Below are positions 51,934 through 61,676 of a stretch of 64,000 nt of DNA, in pieces. A program made the position numbers and the translations under genes. Numbering within the stretch: position 1 is the first letter of the stretch; every line of letters begins with the position of its first letter. This stretch comes from Leptolyngbya sp. NIES-2104 (GTDB taxonomy: Bacteria > Cyanobacteriota > Cyanobacteriia > Leptolyngbyales > Leptolyngbyaceae). The notes beneath the pieces are model-generated. The model did not search any database and was not told where the DNA came from. It saw nothing but the letters and a program-made list of their open reading frames with translations. Location: contig NZ_BBWW01000001.1 in assembly GCF_001485215.1 (NCBI RefSeq), positions 2,790,001 to 2,854,000 of the forward strand, in the 5' to 3' direction.

Positions 51934-54222
51934 TTACCGCTTCATGGTCTGCGTTTTTTGGCGATCGAGCTTGAATATGAGAGCGGAGAGCGGAGGAAGA
52001 CAGAGATCGATCGAGTAAGAGTGGTTGTGGTATGCCCATTCGTCCGTCCATTTGCCGCCAAGATTGCCCATGTTGCTGCCTCCAAATTCACGGGCATCGC
52101 TGTTGAGCAATTCAGTGTAGAAGCCAGGTTCTGGAACCCCGACGCGGTAATGGCTGTGGGGCTGGGGAGTAAAATTACAGACTGCGACAATGAAGTTGTC
52201 TGAGCCTTTATCACGACGAATGAATGAAACGACACTATGGCGATTGTCGCTACAGTCAATCCATTCAAATCCTTCTTCTGCAAAGTCTTGGGCGAAAAGT
52301 GAAGGTTCAGACTGATAGAGTGAATTCAATGCGGTGAGGAAGTGCTTCAGTTTCTCGTGAGGCTCGAATTGAAGAAGATGCCAGTCGAGATCGCCCCAAA
52401 CATTCCATTCGTTCCACTGTCCAAATTCCATGCTCATGAACAGGGTCTTTTTGCCGGGGTGAGCGAACATATAGCCGTATAAGCAGCGCAAATTGGCGAA
52501 CTTTTGCCATTCGTCTCCTGGCATTTTGCCGATCATGTTGCTCTTGCCGTGGACGACTTCATCATGGGACAGTGCCAGCATGAAGTTTTCGCTGTGGTGA
52601 TACCAGATGCTAAAGGTGAGATTGTTCTGGTGGAATTGGCGGAACCACGGGTCCATGTGGAAATAGTCCAGCATGTCGTGCATCCAACCCATGTTCCATT
52701 TGAGGTTGAAGCCTAAGCCGCCAACGTAGGTGGGCCAAGAAACCATGGGCCAAGAAGTGGATTCTTCAGCGATCGACAAACTTCCTGGAAAATAGCTAAA
52801 CACAAGATGGTTCATTTGCCGGAGAAAATCAGCCGCTTCGATGTTTTCTCGTCCGCCGTATTGGTTTGTAACCCATTCTCCGTCTTTACGGCAGTAATCG
52901 AGGTAGAGCATGGAAGCGACGGCATCAACGCGAATTCCGTCGATGTGGTATTTGTCGAACCAGAATAGAGCGTTGGCAACGAGATAGTTGCGAACTTCGT
53001 TGCGCCCGTAGTTGAAGACAAGTGTGCCCCATTCTTTGTGTTCGCCTTTGCGCGGGTCGGCGTGTTCGTAGAGGTGAGTGCCATCGAAAAAGGCGAGACC
53101 GTGACCGTCTTTAGGGAAGTGACCGGGAACCCAGTCTACGATGACTCCGATGCCGTTGAGGTGGCATTGATCGACGAAGTACATGAAGTCTTGGGGAGTG
53201 CCGTAGCGAGATGTGCAGGCGTAGTGCCCGACAACTTGGTAGCCCCAGGAACCGTCGAAGGGATGTTCAGCGATCGGTAAAAGTTCAATGTGAGTGAAGC
53301 CGAGTTCTTTGACGTAGGGGATGAGTTTTTCGGCGAGTTCTCGGTAGGTCAGGAAACGTGCGCCCGGTTTGAGTTCGGAGACGAGGACGGGGGGGAAGGT
53401 TTCTCCGCTGGCGAGTTTGGCGGGTTCGGCGGAAGAGGCATGAAGCCAAGAGCCGACGTGAACTTCGTAGACCGAGATCGGTTGGGTGAGCGGTTCGGTG
53501 TGGCGACGCTGTTCGAGCCAGTCTTGGTCGTTCCAGGTGTAATCAGTTAAGTCGGTGACGATCGAGGCTGTTTTTGGGCGAACTTCTTGCTGGAAGCCGT
53601 AGGGGTCGGATTTTTCGTAGATGTGTCCGGCTTGGTTCTTGATTTCATATTTGTAGTGGGTGCCGTAGCCGAGTTCGGGGATGAAGAGTTCCCAGACTCC
53701 GGTGGAGCCGCGCCGCATTTGGTGCTGTCGTCCGTCCCAGAGATTGAAGTCACCGAGGACTGAGACGTTACGGGCGTTGGGTGCCCAGAGCGCGAAATAG
53801 ACACCGGAAATGCCGTTTTGAGTGGTGACGTGTGCGCCGAGTTTTTCGTAGATGCGGTGGTGGTTGCCTTCGGTGAAGAGGTGAAGGTCGAACTCGGTTA
53901 GGAACGGAGAACGGAAGGCGTAAGGGTCGTAGATGACGCGATCGTGTTCGCCGTGTTTGATGCGAAGTTGGTAGTTCGCGAGTTCGGCAACCTCGATCGT
54001 GCATTCAAAAAAGTGGGGATGATGCAGCGATCTCATTGGGTATTCGGAACGCGATTCGGGCAGGATGACGGATACGGCTTCGGCTTGGGGTTGGTAGGCT
54101 CTGACGACCCAGACGGTTTTGCCGTCTTGCTCGATCGGATGCGGACCTAGCACTTCAAAGGGATCATGATGCTGGTTGCCTATAATCCGTTCAATCTGGT
54201 CTGGGGCGATCGTCATCGACAT
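51934..54222 (-). CDS. glgB: 1,4-alpha-glucan branching enzyme
   Basis: GH13 branching enzyme that makes the alpha-1,6 branches of glycogen. The 762-residue protein has an N-terminal N1 carbohydrate-binding domain, a CBM48 domain (about 110-215, VYFALWAPNARNVSVLGDFN), the TIM barrel with the catalytic motifs GIRVDAVASMLYLD (nucleophile Asp), IAEESTSW (acid/base Glu) and LALSHDEVVHG, and a C-terminal beta domain. Start ATG with an AAGGTAGG site upstream. Monocistronic. Confidence 0.97.
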   Translation of the reverse strand: MSMTIAPDQIERIIGNQHHDPFEVLGPHPIEQDGKTVWVVRAYQPQAEAVSVILPESRSEYPMRSLHHPHFFECTIEVAELANYQLRIKHGEHDRVIYDPYAFRSPFLTEFDLHLFTEGNHHRIYEKLGAHVTTQNGISGVYFALWAPNARNVSVLGDFNLWDGRQHQMRRGSTGVWELFIPELGYGTHYKYEIKNQAGHIYEKSDPYGFQQEVRPKTASIVTDLTDYTWNDQDWLEQRRHTEPLTQPISVYEVHVGSWLHASSAEPAKLASGETFPPVLVSELKPGARFLTYRELAEKLIPYVKELGFTHIELLPIAEHPFDGSWGYQVVGHYACTSRYGTPQDFMYFVDQCHLNGIGVIVDWVPGHFPKDGHGLAFFDGTHLYEHADPRKGEHKEWGTLVFNYGRNEVRNYLVANALFWFDKYHIDGIRVDAVASMLYLDYCRKDGEWVTNQYGGRENIEAADFLRQMNHLVFSYFPGSLSIAEESTSWPMVSWPTYVGGLGFNLKWNMGWMHDMLDYFHMDPWFRQFHQNNLTFSIWYHHSENFMLALSHDEVVHGKSNMIGKMPGDEWQKFANLRCLYGYMFAHPGKKTLFMSMEFGQWNEWNVWGDLDWHLLQFEPHEKLKHFLTALNSLYQSEPSLFAQDFAEEGFEWIDCSDNRHSVVSFIRRDKGSDNFIVAVCNFTPQPHSHYRVGVPEPGFYTELLNSDAREFGGSNMGNLGGKWTDEWAYHNHSYSIDLCLPPLSALIFKLDRQKTQTMKR

Positions 54223-54390
54223 GAAGCTACCTACCTTAAATCGGTTGTGTTAACGAATTTAGAATCGGAACGTTAAATGTAAAAGTTCTGTAATAAACCG
54301 TAGCAAATCCTTGCCAAAGTCTCAATTTATTTGTCTACTGCGTTCTTGTGCATCATAAACAGGATTGGGGAAGTTAATGCAGTTTCGCAT

Positions 54391-54429
54391 AAAAGAACTC
54401 CCAACTTGCACGATCGCAGGTCGGGAGTC
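54391..54429 (-). terminator. Terminator of ycf65
   Basis: GACTCCCGAC / GTTGGGAGTTC stem followed by TTTT on the minus strand, 25 bases after the ycf65 stop. Confidence 0.8.
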
Positions 54430-54453
54430 GGATTCAATCAAAATCGGATGAAA

Positions 54454-54753
54454 TCAGGCGCTACCCGTGAACGTCACTTCGGGAAACTTTGATTGTGCTT
54501 CTGCCATTGGGCGATTCTTGCCTTCTTCTTGCCAGTAGTTGATCACTTCGGTGGCTTTGTTGAGCAATTCCACTCGATCGACTTCTGTAATCCAATGCTT
54601 TTTCTCTAATTCGGTCTTGAGTTGTTCCCAGGCATCGTTGCGGGGCCAGAAGAAATAAGAAGTCAGCGGGCTAGTTCCCTTACCCACAACTTGATCCACT
54701 GCCAACGCAACATTTTCATCGAGCCACAGTACTTTTAGAATAAACTTCGTCAA
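54454..54753 (-). CDS. ycf65: Ribosomal protein PSRP-3 (Ycf65)
   Basis: A 99-residue small-subunit ribosomal protein specific to cyanobacteria and plastids. It starts [20 protein letters not shown], then [20 protein letters not shown] and [14 protein letters not shown], all typical. Full length; a clear terminator follows. Divergent from the HAD hydrolase gene. Confidence 0.95.
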   Translation of the reverse strand: MTKFILKVLWLDENVALAVDQVVGKGTSPLTSYFFWPRNDAWEQLKTELEKKHWITEVDRVELLNKATEVINYWQEEGKNRPMAEAQSKFPEVTFTGSA

Positions 54754-54855
54754 ATCCTAACCTCCAGCGCAGTCCCAAGCTTGAAATATTACGATCAGCT
54801 ATTCTACCGCACAGTTTCGGTAGATGATGGAAATTGCTTAAAAGCGAGGGAAAGT

Positions 54856-55629
54856 ATGGTGGCGGCTGTGGTGTTTGATATTGATGGAGTGGTGCGAGAT
54901 GTGGGGGGATCGTATCGTCGGGCGCTGGCGGATACGGTCGAACATTTTACGGCGGATCGATATCGTCCTTCGTCGCAGGAGATTGATGCGCTGAAGGGTG
55001 AAGGAATTTGGAATAACGATTGGGAAGCGTCGCAGGAGTTGATTTGTCGGTATTTCGAGGCGCAGGGGGAGGATCGCGATCGCTTAGATTTGGCGTATTC
55101 GACGATCGTGCAGTTTTTTCAGTCACGGTATCGAGGGACTGATCCGATTCATTGGAATGGCTACATTTGCGAAGAGCCGTTGCTGTTGGAGAAGGCTTAT
55201 TTAGATGGATTGACCGCAGCAGGAATTCGATGGGGGTTCTTTAGTGGGGCGACTCAGGGATCGGCTCGGTATGTGTTGGAAAAACGGTTGGGATTAGAGG
55301 CTCCGGTGTTGATTGCGATGGAGGATGCGCCGGGAAAGCCTGACCCGACGGGGTTGTTTTTGACGTTGGAACGGTTGGGAGAGGCAGAAGACGCAGTGAT
55401 TTACGTCGGGGACACGGTGGCGGATATGTATACGATCGTGCAAGCGAGAGAAATTCAGCCAGAGCGATCGTGGATTGGAGTCGGAGTTTTACCGCCCCAT
55501 GTGCAGGGAACGGAGGCGCGGAAATCCGACTATCGAGAGACACTGTTGCAGGCAGGAGCGGCGATCGTGTTCGATAACGTGCAAGAATTAACGCCGGAAG
55601 CGGTGAAGCAGTTAGTTGCAAAGAATTGA
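54856..55629 (+). CDS. HAD-superfamily phosphatase (TIGR01548 type)
   Basis: A 257-residue haloacid-dehalogenase-type hydrolase. HAD motif I is VVFDIDGVVRDVGGSYRRAL (nucleophile and general acid Asp), motif II WGFFSGATQG, and motifs III/IV are GKPDPTGLFLTLERLG and YVGDTVADMYTI. This subgroup is found in cyanobacteria and some other bacteria; the substrate is unknown, possibly a sugar phosphate. I chose the ATG at 54856 because a GAGGG site precedes it and the protein starts just before motif I; the frame is open for 25 more codons upstream with a TTG. Confidence 0.9.
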   Translation: MVAAVVFDIDGVVRDVGGSYRRALADTVEHFTADRYRPSSQEIDALKGEGIWNNDWEASQELICRYFEAQGEDRDRLDLAYSTIVQFFQSRYRGTDPIHWNGYICEEPLLLEKAYLDGLTAAGIRWGFFSGATQGSARYVLEKRLGLEAPVLIAMEDAPGKPDPTGLFLTLERLGEAEDAVIYVGDTVADMYTIVQAREIQPERSWIGVGVLPPHVQGTEARKSDYRETLLQAGAAIVFDNVQELTPEAVKQLVAKN

Positions 55630-55706
55630 TTGCAATGGATATCGCATTTGATTTAACTAACGTGCTGCTTGTCGTTAGATCCGTCTGCCTGTTCGTAATG
55701 AAAATC

Positions 55707-55790
55707 GTTCCGTTCGTCACGACAGGCGTTTCATTCGTCACGACAGGCGTTTCATTCGTTACGACAAGCGTTCCGTTCCTTACGACAAGT
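55707..55790. repeat. 21-bp tandem repeat, four units
   Basis: Units at 55707-55727, 55728-55748, 55749-55769 and 55770-55790, consensus GTTYCRTTCGTYACGACARGC; differences are 2-5 bases. An inverted, partial copy precedes it (TGCCTGTTCGTAATGAAAAT near 55687) and GTCGTTACGACGGGC follows near 55817. Confidence 0.9.
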
Positions 55791-55920
55791 TTCGATTGAT
55801 TAGCTCTGTTAAAGCTGTCGTTACGACGGGCGCGATTTTTATCTAATTTGCTTATTCATCGATTGCAAATTGCTGTTTGAGCGGTTTTAGAATCGGTGAT
55901 TCGAGGAGGTACAAATCGCC

Positions 55921-55952
55921 AAAAAAGAACCCACAAGGTTTGATCTTGCGGG
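55921..55952 (-). terminator. Terminator of the TPR gene
   Basis: CCCGCAAG/CTTGTGGG stem followed by TTCTTTTTT on the minus strand, about 30 bases after the stop. Confidence 0.85.
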
Positions 55953-55982
55953 TCGCGATGCGATCGTATTGTTCTTCCGAAG

Positions 55983-56795
55983 CTAAGATTTCAGACTGAG
56001 GAATTTCTCTAATGCAGCGGTCATCGCGGGAGACCAACGGCGGACGTTTTTGACCCAATCGATGTCTTTATAGCGTTTGTCGAGTCCGACCGCAGACACC
56101 CACTGGCTCTCAGCTTCACCTTGTTTGCCTTGTACCCAGAGCGCAGCGGTTAGAGCGGCTCTCATGTCCGCGAATCTAGGATACTTGCGAACGAGGTTTC
56201 TCATCGTGCGAATCGCTTCCTCAGTTTGTCCGAGTTGGTATTGAGCTAAGGCGTAGTTGGCACGAGCGAAGGCGTAGTCTGGAGCGGAATCGGCGGCTTT
56301 GAGGAAGTCTTTGGCGGCAAGTTCCCACTGTCCGAGTCCGGCTTCGGCGTTCCCGCGATTGTTGTAGGCGGCGGGATCGGTTGGATCGAGTTCGAGAACT
56401 TTGTTGTAGTCCGCGATCGCATTTTCCCATTTGCCCAGTCCTTCGAGTGCGGTTCCCCGATTAAGGTAAGGATCGGGGGCTTTGGGATCGAGTTCGATCG
56501 CTTTATTGAAATCCTCGATCGCACTGTCGAGTTTGTTTTGGCTGACTCTGGCGTTGCCGCGATTGCTCCAGAGGGCGGGATTGTCGGGCATCAGTTCGAT
56601 CAGTTCTGTCCAGTAGGATTCTGCGCTGGCGAAGTCGCCTTTGTTGGTGGATTCAAAGGCTTGTTGACGCAGACCTGCTAATTTCTCAAATACGGATGTC
56701 ACTGACGGCATTTCGGAGTCAGCCAACACCGGACTAGATGCGATATTGAACGCGATCGCAATCACGAGCAGAAATTTGAACAGCGTGCGAACCAT
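55983..56795 (-). CDS. Secreted/lumenal TPR protein
   Basis: A 270-residue tetratricopeptide-repeat protein with a signal peptide (about 1-25, VRTLFKFLLVIAIAFNIASS). At least four TPR units follow: AFESTNKGDFASAESYWTEL, LWSNRGNARVSQNKLDSAIE, PYLNRGTALEGLGKWENAIA and AYNNRGNAEAGLGQWELAAK. It resembles the plant chloroplast-lumen TPR family, so a thylakoid-lumen assembly role is plausible. I chose the ATG at 56795 with a GAGAGG site four bases upstream; an in-frame TTG four codons earlier is possible. It follows ruvB by 18 bases on the same strand and may be cotranscribed. Confidence 0.88.
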   Translation of the reverse strand: MVRTLFKFLLVIAIAFNIASSPVLADSEMPSVTSVFEKLAGLRQQAFESTNKGDFASAESYWTELIELMPDNPALWSNRGNARVSQNKLDSAIEDFNKAIELDPKAPDPYLNRGTALEGLGKWENAIADYNKVLELDPTDPAAYNNRGNAEAGLGQWELAAKDFLKAADSAPDYAFARANYALAQYQLGQTEEAIRTMRNLVRKYPRFADMRAALTAALWVQGKQGEAESQWVSAVGLDKRYKDIDWVKNVRRWSPAMTAALEKFLSLKS

Positions 56796-56813
56796 GAAAC
56801 CTCTCAAGAAAAT

Positions 56814-57950
56814 TCAGGACAGAAGTGCCATTTGGCTATCGGGTGGCGTGTAGCCTAGATGTTTCCAAGCGGCTGCCGTGGCGATGCGACCACGGGGAGT
56901 ACGGCTAAGATACCCGATTTGCATCAGATAAGGTTCGTAGACTTCCTCGATCGTTTGGGCATCTTCTCCGGTGGAGGCGGCAAGGGTTTCAAGCCCGACG
57001 GGTCCACCGTTGTGCCGTTCGATCATGAAGCTCAAGAGGCGGCGATCCGTCCAGTCGAGTCCACACGGATCGACGTTGAAAAGTTGGAGGGCTTCAGCGG
57101 CGATCGTGCGATCGATATCTCGGAATGTTTTGACTTCGGCGTAATCACGAACTCGTTTGAGTAAGCGATTCGCAATCCGAGGCGTTCCACGGGAGCGGCG
57201 AGCCACTTCTTCGGCTCCGTCTGTGGTAATTCTCATTTTGAGCAAGGAAGCGGTGCGGATGACGATATTGGTGAGTTCGTCGATTTCGTAGAAGCGGAGG
57301 CGTTGGATGAGTCCGAAGCGATCGCGTAATGGAGAAGTTAACGCTCCGACTCGCGTGGTTGCGCCGACTAAAGTAAACGGCGGTAGCTTCATCGATTGAA
57401 TTTTTGCGCTCTTGCCTTTTCCAAGTGGGATGTCCACGCGAAAATCTTCCATCGCTGGATAAAGCAATTCTTCAGCCACTTTCGCGAGACGGTGAATCTC
57501 ATCGATGAAGAGAATGTCTCCGGGTTGCAGGCTGATGAGTAAGCCCATGATGTCACGCGGACGTTCTAGGGCGGGAGCGCTGGCAATTTTGCACTTTACG
57601 CCCATTTCTTCCGCCAGAATTAGCGACATCGTAGTTTTGCCGAGTCCGGGCGGTCCGTAAAGCAATAAGTGATCGATCGGTTCTTTACGGGATTTAGCGG
57701 CGCGGATGGCAATATCGAGGACATCTTTGAGATCTTTCTGTCCTACATATTCCATCAGCGATTGCGGACGGATTTTTTCTTCTAACTTGCTGCGTTCTTC
57801 AGGCTCTGGTTCGGATTGGAGAATTGCGGACTTTTTACATGGCGCGGATTCGCCACTGGAGACAGCTTGCACCATTAACGACAACTCGCCAGAGGATGCG
57901 TGAGCTTTATCTCGATCGTTGGGCTGTTTTTTAGATGAAATGATCGCCAT
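56814..57950 (-). CDS. ruvB: Holliday junction branch migration helicase RuvB
   Basis: The AAA+ motor that drives branch migration of Holliday junctions with RuvA. The 378-residue protein has an N-terminal extension of about 55 residues typical of cyanobacteria, Walker [11 protein letters not shown] (about 100-109), Walker B IDEIH, sensor 1 GATTR, arginine finger region SPLRDRFG, and a C-terminal winged helix. Divergent from the 180-residue unknown gene with a 33-base gap. Confidence 0.97.
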   Translation of the reverse strand: MAIISSKKQPNDRDKAHASSGELSLMVQAVSSGESAPCKKSAILQSEPEPEERSKLEEKIRPQSLMEYVGQKDLKDVLDIAIRAAKSRKEPIDHLLLYGPPGLGKTTMSLILAEEMGVKCKIASAPALERPRDIMGLLISLQPGDILFIDEIHRLAKVAEELLYPAMEDFRVDIPLGKGKSAKIQSMKLPPFTLVGATTRVGALTSPLRDRFGLIQRLRFYEIDELTNIVIRTASLLKMRITTDGAEEVARRSRGTPRIANRLLKRVRDYAEVKTFRDIDRTIAAEALQLFNVDPCGLDWTDRRLLSFMIERHNGGPVGLETLAASTGEDAQTIEEVYEPYLMQIGYLSRTPRGRIATAAAWKHLGYTPPDSQMALLS

Positions 57951-57983
57951 AATTTACGAGAACAGTCATACCTAGAGGTATTT

Positions 57984-58526
57984 ATGGAGATTCCGTCTAC
58001 CTTTTCCGTTCCTGATTCGATTTCGTTTGAAGGCGCGATCGAGTTGACTCAATCGGTGCTTTCTGAAGTCGAACAACGTCGTGTGCCGGAACCTGAACTT
58101 GAACGAATCATAACCGCATTAGTACAAAGTGAGAATGGCGCACGCGGATTTTTTGTCAGTTATTTAACCGACGATCGCGATTTTATCGATCAAATCCAAC
58201 CGACAGTAGTAGAAGCCTTACTCAAATCTGAGGGTACAGTTGGGGACTTATTGACCAAAAATCTCGTCATGTCTACCGCGATGATTTTGACGCATACTCG
58301 CAATCAGAACCCAGAACTGGCGGCGGGTTCAGCCCTGACACAGCGACGAACCAATGAGGTGATTCGACAGATGCGATCGAGCAAAGTTGATCAGCATTTA
58401 GAACAAATGAAACGCACGATCGAACAAGAAAATGGCGAATATCAAAAGTTTCTCGATCGCTGGAAATATGATGCGGAACAAAAGGCGGCGATGTTAGATG
58501 CGGTCAAACATGCGCTGCTAAATTGA
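57984..58526 (+). CDS. Conserved hypothetical protein, 180 aa
   Basis: A soluble, mostly helical protein starting MEIPSTFSVPDSISFEGAIE, with AELERIITALVQSE-like (PELERIITALVQSENGARGF) and a long C-terminal helix (SSKVDQHLEQMKRTIEQENG). I recall it as conserved in cyanobacteria but cannot name a family. A GAGG ribosome site precedes the ATG. Divergent from ruvB and 28 bases upstream of the ABC permease, so it could be the first gene of that operon. Confidence 0.75.
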   Translation: MEIPSTFSVPDSISFEGAIELTQSVLSEVEQRRVPEPELERIITALVQSENGARGFFVSYLTDDRDFIDQIQPTVVEALLKSEGTVGDLLTKNLVMSTAMILTHTRNQNPELAAGSALTQRRTNEVIRQMRSSKVDQHLEQMKRTIEQENGEYQKFLDRWKYDAEQKAAMLDAVKHALLN

Positions 58527-58554
58527 TATCCTGACAACAATCGATTTGCGGTGA

Positions 58555-59430
58555 ATGGAGTTGAGAAGAGTTGTGCTGGAGCCTGTGAAAGTAACGGCGC
58601 GGAAGTTAGGAAGAATTTTAGATCTACTGCCCATACCGCAGCATTGGCGGGTCAAACTCGACTTGCTGAAAACCTTAGTGCAGCGAGATTTAGAAGCGAA
58701 GTACAAAGGCTCAGTGTTGGGCAATGCGTGGTCAATTCTGAATCAGTTGGCGCAGTTGCTAGTATATACGTACTTGTTCTCGATCGTGCTTCGGGTCAAG
58801 TTGAACTTGCCGGGATTACCTGCAAATAATTTCACGTTCGGATTGTGGATGTTTGCGGGATTGATTCCCTGGATTGCTTTCACAGGTGGGTTGAGTGGCG
58901 CAGCGGTTTCAGTGATTGTTCAGCCGAACTTGATCAAAAAGGTCGTCTTCCCGGTGGCTCTGTTGCCGTTGGTTCCAATCTGCACAGCGTTTGTCGAAAG
59001 TACGTTTGGAATTGTGCTGCTGATTGCCTTCGTCGCGTTTAGTAGTCAGGTCATTCACCCGACGTTGTGGCTGTTTCCGCTGATTTGGTTGCCGCAATTG
59101 CTGTTCACAGCGGGATTAGGGTATTTGGTCGCAGCATTGACCGTTTTTCTGCGAGATATTCCCCAAACGATCGCGGTTTTGCTCAACCTCTGGTTTTATG
59201 TCACTCCGATCGTGTATCCTGCCTCGTTAATCCCGGAACAATGGCGATTCCTTGTGTTTTGGCTCAATCCGATGACGACGATCGTGGAAATCTATCGCGA
59301 TCTTGCCCTCATTGGAGAAGTGCAGCACTGGCAGGAATTCGGCGTGTTGTATGGCATTTCGGTGATTGTGTTTGCGATCGGCTTTGTGGTGTATCGAAAG
59401 CTGCGTCCGGCGTTTGCGGATGTGGTGTAA
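58555..59430 (+). CDS. ABC-2 type polysaccharide export permease (Wzm-like)
   Basis: The membrane subunit of an ABC exporter for O-antigen, teichoic acid or other lipid-linked polysaccharide. The 291-residue protein has an N-terminal amphipathic start with the family motif DLEAKYKGSVLGNAWSILNQ and about six membrane helices; LWFYVTPIVYPASLIPEQWR near residue 225 is typical. The ATP-binding subunit follows 41 bases later. Confidence 0.93.
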   Translation: MELRRVVLEPVKVTARKLGRILDLLPIPQHWRVKLDLLKTLVQRDLEAKYKGSVLGNAWSILNQLAQLLVYTYLFSIVLRVKLNLPGLPANNFTFGLWMFAGLIPWIAFTGGLSGAAVSVIVQPNLIKKVVFPVALLPLVPICTAFVESTFGIVLLIAFVAFSSQVIHPTLWLFPLIWLPQLLFTAGLGYLVAALTVFLRDIPQTIAVLLNLWFYVTPIVYPASLIPEQWRFLVFWLNPMTTIVEIYRDLALIGEVQHWQEFGVLYGISVIVFAIGFVVYRKLRPAFADVV

Positions 59431-59471
59431 ATCAGAACGCTAAGATGACGGAGTGAGTTGGAAGGAGTGCT

Positions 59472-60746
59472 ATGGGCGAGGTCGCGATTTCCCTGAAAAA
59501 CGTTTCAAAGTGCTTTAAGCGATATGCTCGTCCAGTCGATCGACTCAAAGAGATTTTGCTGCCCGGAAAAAGTCGAGCTGAGCCGTTTTGGGCAATTCAG
59601 AATGTTGATTTGGACATTCACAAAGGGGAAACGATCGGCGTTGTCGGACAGAATGGAGCCGGGAAAAGTACGCTTTTACAAGTGATTACTCAGACACTCA
59701 CACCCACTAGTGGAAGTCTGATTGTAAACGGACGAATTTCTGCCCTATTAGAGCTAGGAAGTGGATTTAATCCAGAATTTACTGGGCGGCAAAATGTATT
59801 TTTCAACGGTCGAATTCTCGGATTAAGTCAGGAAGAAATCGCGCAGAAATTTGACAAAATTGCTGAATTTGCTGATATCGGAGATTTTATCGATCAGCCT
59901 GTTAGAACCTACTCTAGCGGAATGTTTGTTCGGTTGGCGTTCGCGGTTGCGGTCAACACTGATCCAGATATTTTGATCGTCGATGAAGCGTTAGCGGTTG
60001 GAGATGTTTATTTTCAACAAAAATGCTTTACGCGACTTAAAGAATTGCGCGATTCAGGCGTGACATTGCTGTTTGTTTCGCATGATTCAGGCTTGGTGTG
60101 TAAATTGTGCGATCGTGCAATCCTGATGGATCACGGCAAACTTATTTTAGATGCCACTCCTCGCCAAGTTGTTGATTTATACGAAGCAAAACTATTACAA
60201 AAGCTAGACCATCAACCGAGCCGTGTTGATATTGCGATCATGAATTCAACCGAATCGCTCGATGCCTCTGTCGCGATTCGGTCTGAAGCCGTCAAGGTGG
60301 AATTTGTTCGAGTCTTAAACGAATCCGATCAAAGCGTACAATCGACGTTTAGCGATTCAGAAATCAAGCTTGCGATCGGACTTTTTCTTCTAGAGGCGGC
60401 AAAAGATTTGCATGTTGGCTTCAAACTTCGCAACCGAACTGGAGAAGTCGTGTTTGAATCGAACACCTTCTGTATGAATCAATCGATCGGTCGTGTGGAT
60501 GTCGGAAGTGCGATCGAAGCTCGATTTTTGTTCAAAGTCCCTTTGTTGCCCGGTGATTATACGATCATGGTCGGCGTTGCTGATGGTGGAATTGGTAGAG
60601 GTGGATTCGAGCGGGTGTGGGTGCTGCAAGAGTCGCTCACGCTCAAAGTTCTGCCGAATCCTGATGCAATTCTCTGGGCTGGAGTGATAAATTTAGCGCC
60701 CCAGTTTGAACTTCATTCCCTAACGCCAGGATTAAAACAAGTTTGA
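59472..60746 (+). CDS. ABC-type polysaccharide export ATPase (Wzt-like)
   Basis: A 424-residue ATP-binding subunit. The NBD (about 1-235) has Walker A GQNGAGKST, the signature YSSGMFVRLAFAVA, and Walker B DILIVDEALAVGD. The C-terminal ~190 residues form a Wzt-C beta-sandwich, which in O9a-type exporters reads the glycan's terminal modification (methyl or phosphate). The TylF-type methyltransferase downstream could make that cap. Pairs with the preceding permease. Confidence 0.94.
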   Translation: MGEVAISLKNVSKCFKRYARPVDRLKEILLPGKSRAEPFWAIQNVDLDIHKGETIGVVGQNGAGKSTLLQVITQTLTPTSGSLIVNGRISALLELGSGFNPEFTGRQNVFFNGRILGLSQEEIAQKFDKIAEFADIGDFIDQPVRTYSSGMFVRLAFAVAVNTDPDILIVDEALAVGDVYFQQKCFTRLKELRDSGVTLLFVSHDSGLVCKLCDRAILMDHGKLILDATPRQVVDLYEAKLLQKLDHQPSRVDIAIMNSTESLDASVAIRSEAVKVEFVRVLNESDQSVQSTFSDSEIKLAIGLFLLEAAKDLHVGFKLRNRTGEVVFESNTFCMNQSIGRVDVGSAIEARFLFKVPLLPGDYTIMVGVADGGIGRGGFERVWVLQESLTLKVLPNPDAILWAGVINLAPQFELHSLTPGLKQV

Positions 60747-60830
60747 AACCAGCATCTAATACAATGAAAAGCGATTCGTTCGCATCGTCACTCACCGCAC
60801 TGTGCGGAAAACACTTTTGAGCTAGAAAGA

Positions 60831-61661
60831 ATGCCACTCTCTTCATCCCTACTAGAACAGGTTCGACCTTATACCCTTTGTACCCCCGATCGACTGGAAA
60901 ATCTCGCAGCACTCTGTGAGGATCTCAACGCACAAAGAATTCCGGGTGATTTCGTTGAATGTGGAACTTACAAGGGTGGCTCGGCTGCAATTCTCTCGAA
61001 GGGGTTAGGCGAGAGGCGGCATCTTTGGTTGTACGACAGTTTTCAGGGATTGCCGCCGACGACTGAGAAAGATGGCGAAGATGCCAAATGGTGGGTCGGA
61101 GAATGTGTGGGCGCGATCGCGGATCTCAAGGCAGTGATGCAGGCAGTCGGCACGAGTGAAACTGCTTATACGATTAAACCTGGTTGGTTTGAGACGACGT
61201 TGCAACAGGACTTGCCCGAACAAATCGCACTGCTGCACTGTGACGCGGATTGGTACGACTCGGTAATGTTGGTGCTGGAAACGTTCTATCCACGCATTAG
61301 TCCGGGCGGCTGTATTGTGCTAGATGACTTCGGTTATTGGGAAGGCTGTCGTGAAGCGTTTTATGATTTTTGTCAGCGCTATGGAGAAAAGCCAGTTTTA
61401 GAGCGAGTTGGACCTGATCAAGCCTTTTGGTTTAAAGGTCGATCGCATAATCGTCAAGCGATTCCTCACATTCACGGTGATCAGCAAGTTCCAAAGCAGA
61501 TGACCGCAGCGACGATCGCAGACCTCGAATCGAAAATTGAATTTCTCACTGATCAACTCCAACAGACTCAAAACGAACTGCAATTCGTTAAATCGAGTCG
61601 GTTTTGGTGGCTAAGACAGCAGTGGTGGTCATTGAAGCAGAAAACTGGACAGATCAAATAA
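60831..61661 (+). CDS. TylF/MycF-family O-methyltransferase
   Basis: A 276-residue SAM-dependent sugar O-methyltransferase. DFVECGTYKGGSAAILSKGL (about 41-60) is the SAM loop, then LYDSFQGLPPT, and LLHCDADWYDSVMLVLETFY and GGCIVLDDFGYW carry the divalent-metal Asp residues. The last ~45 residues are a separate tail: a coiled coil (LESKIEFLTDQLQQTQNELQ) then SRFWWLRQQWWSLKQKTGQ. In this cluster it probably caps or decorates the exported glycan. Confidence 0.92.
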   Translation: MPLSSSLLEQVRPYTLCTPDRLENLAALCEDLNAQRIPGDFVECGTYKGGSAAILSKGLGERRHLWLYDSFQGLPPTTEKDGEDAKWWVGECVGAIADLKAVMQAVGTSETAYTIKPGWFETTLQQDLPEQIALLHCDADWYDSVMLVLETFYPRISPGGCIVLDDFGYWEGCREAFYDFCQRYGEKPVLERVGPDQAFWFKGRSHNRQAIPHIHGDQQVPKQMTAATIADLESKIEFLTDQLQQTQNELQFVKSSRFWWLRQQWWSLKQKTGQIK

Positions 61662-61676
61662 AGCCTTGATTGAACA

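Larger units (their letters stand above)
55630..55982. other. 353-base intergenic region with tandem repeat
   Basis: Contains the 21-bp tandem repeat at 55707-55790 and the terminator of the TPR gene at 55921-55952. No convincing gene; a 33-codon frame through the repeat (MKIVPFVTTGVSFVTTG...) is a product of the repeat. Confidence 0.6.

Noticed and set aside
55241-55741. 166-codon minus-strand frame
   Set aside because: Antisense to the HAD gene and extended by the tandem repeat; Thr/Pro-rich low complexity typical of a shadow frame.
55707-55790. CRISPR-like array
   Set aside because: Units are directly adjacent with no unique spacers, and no cas gene is in the window.
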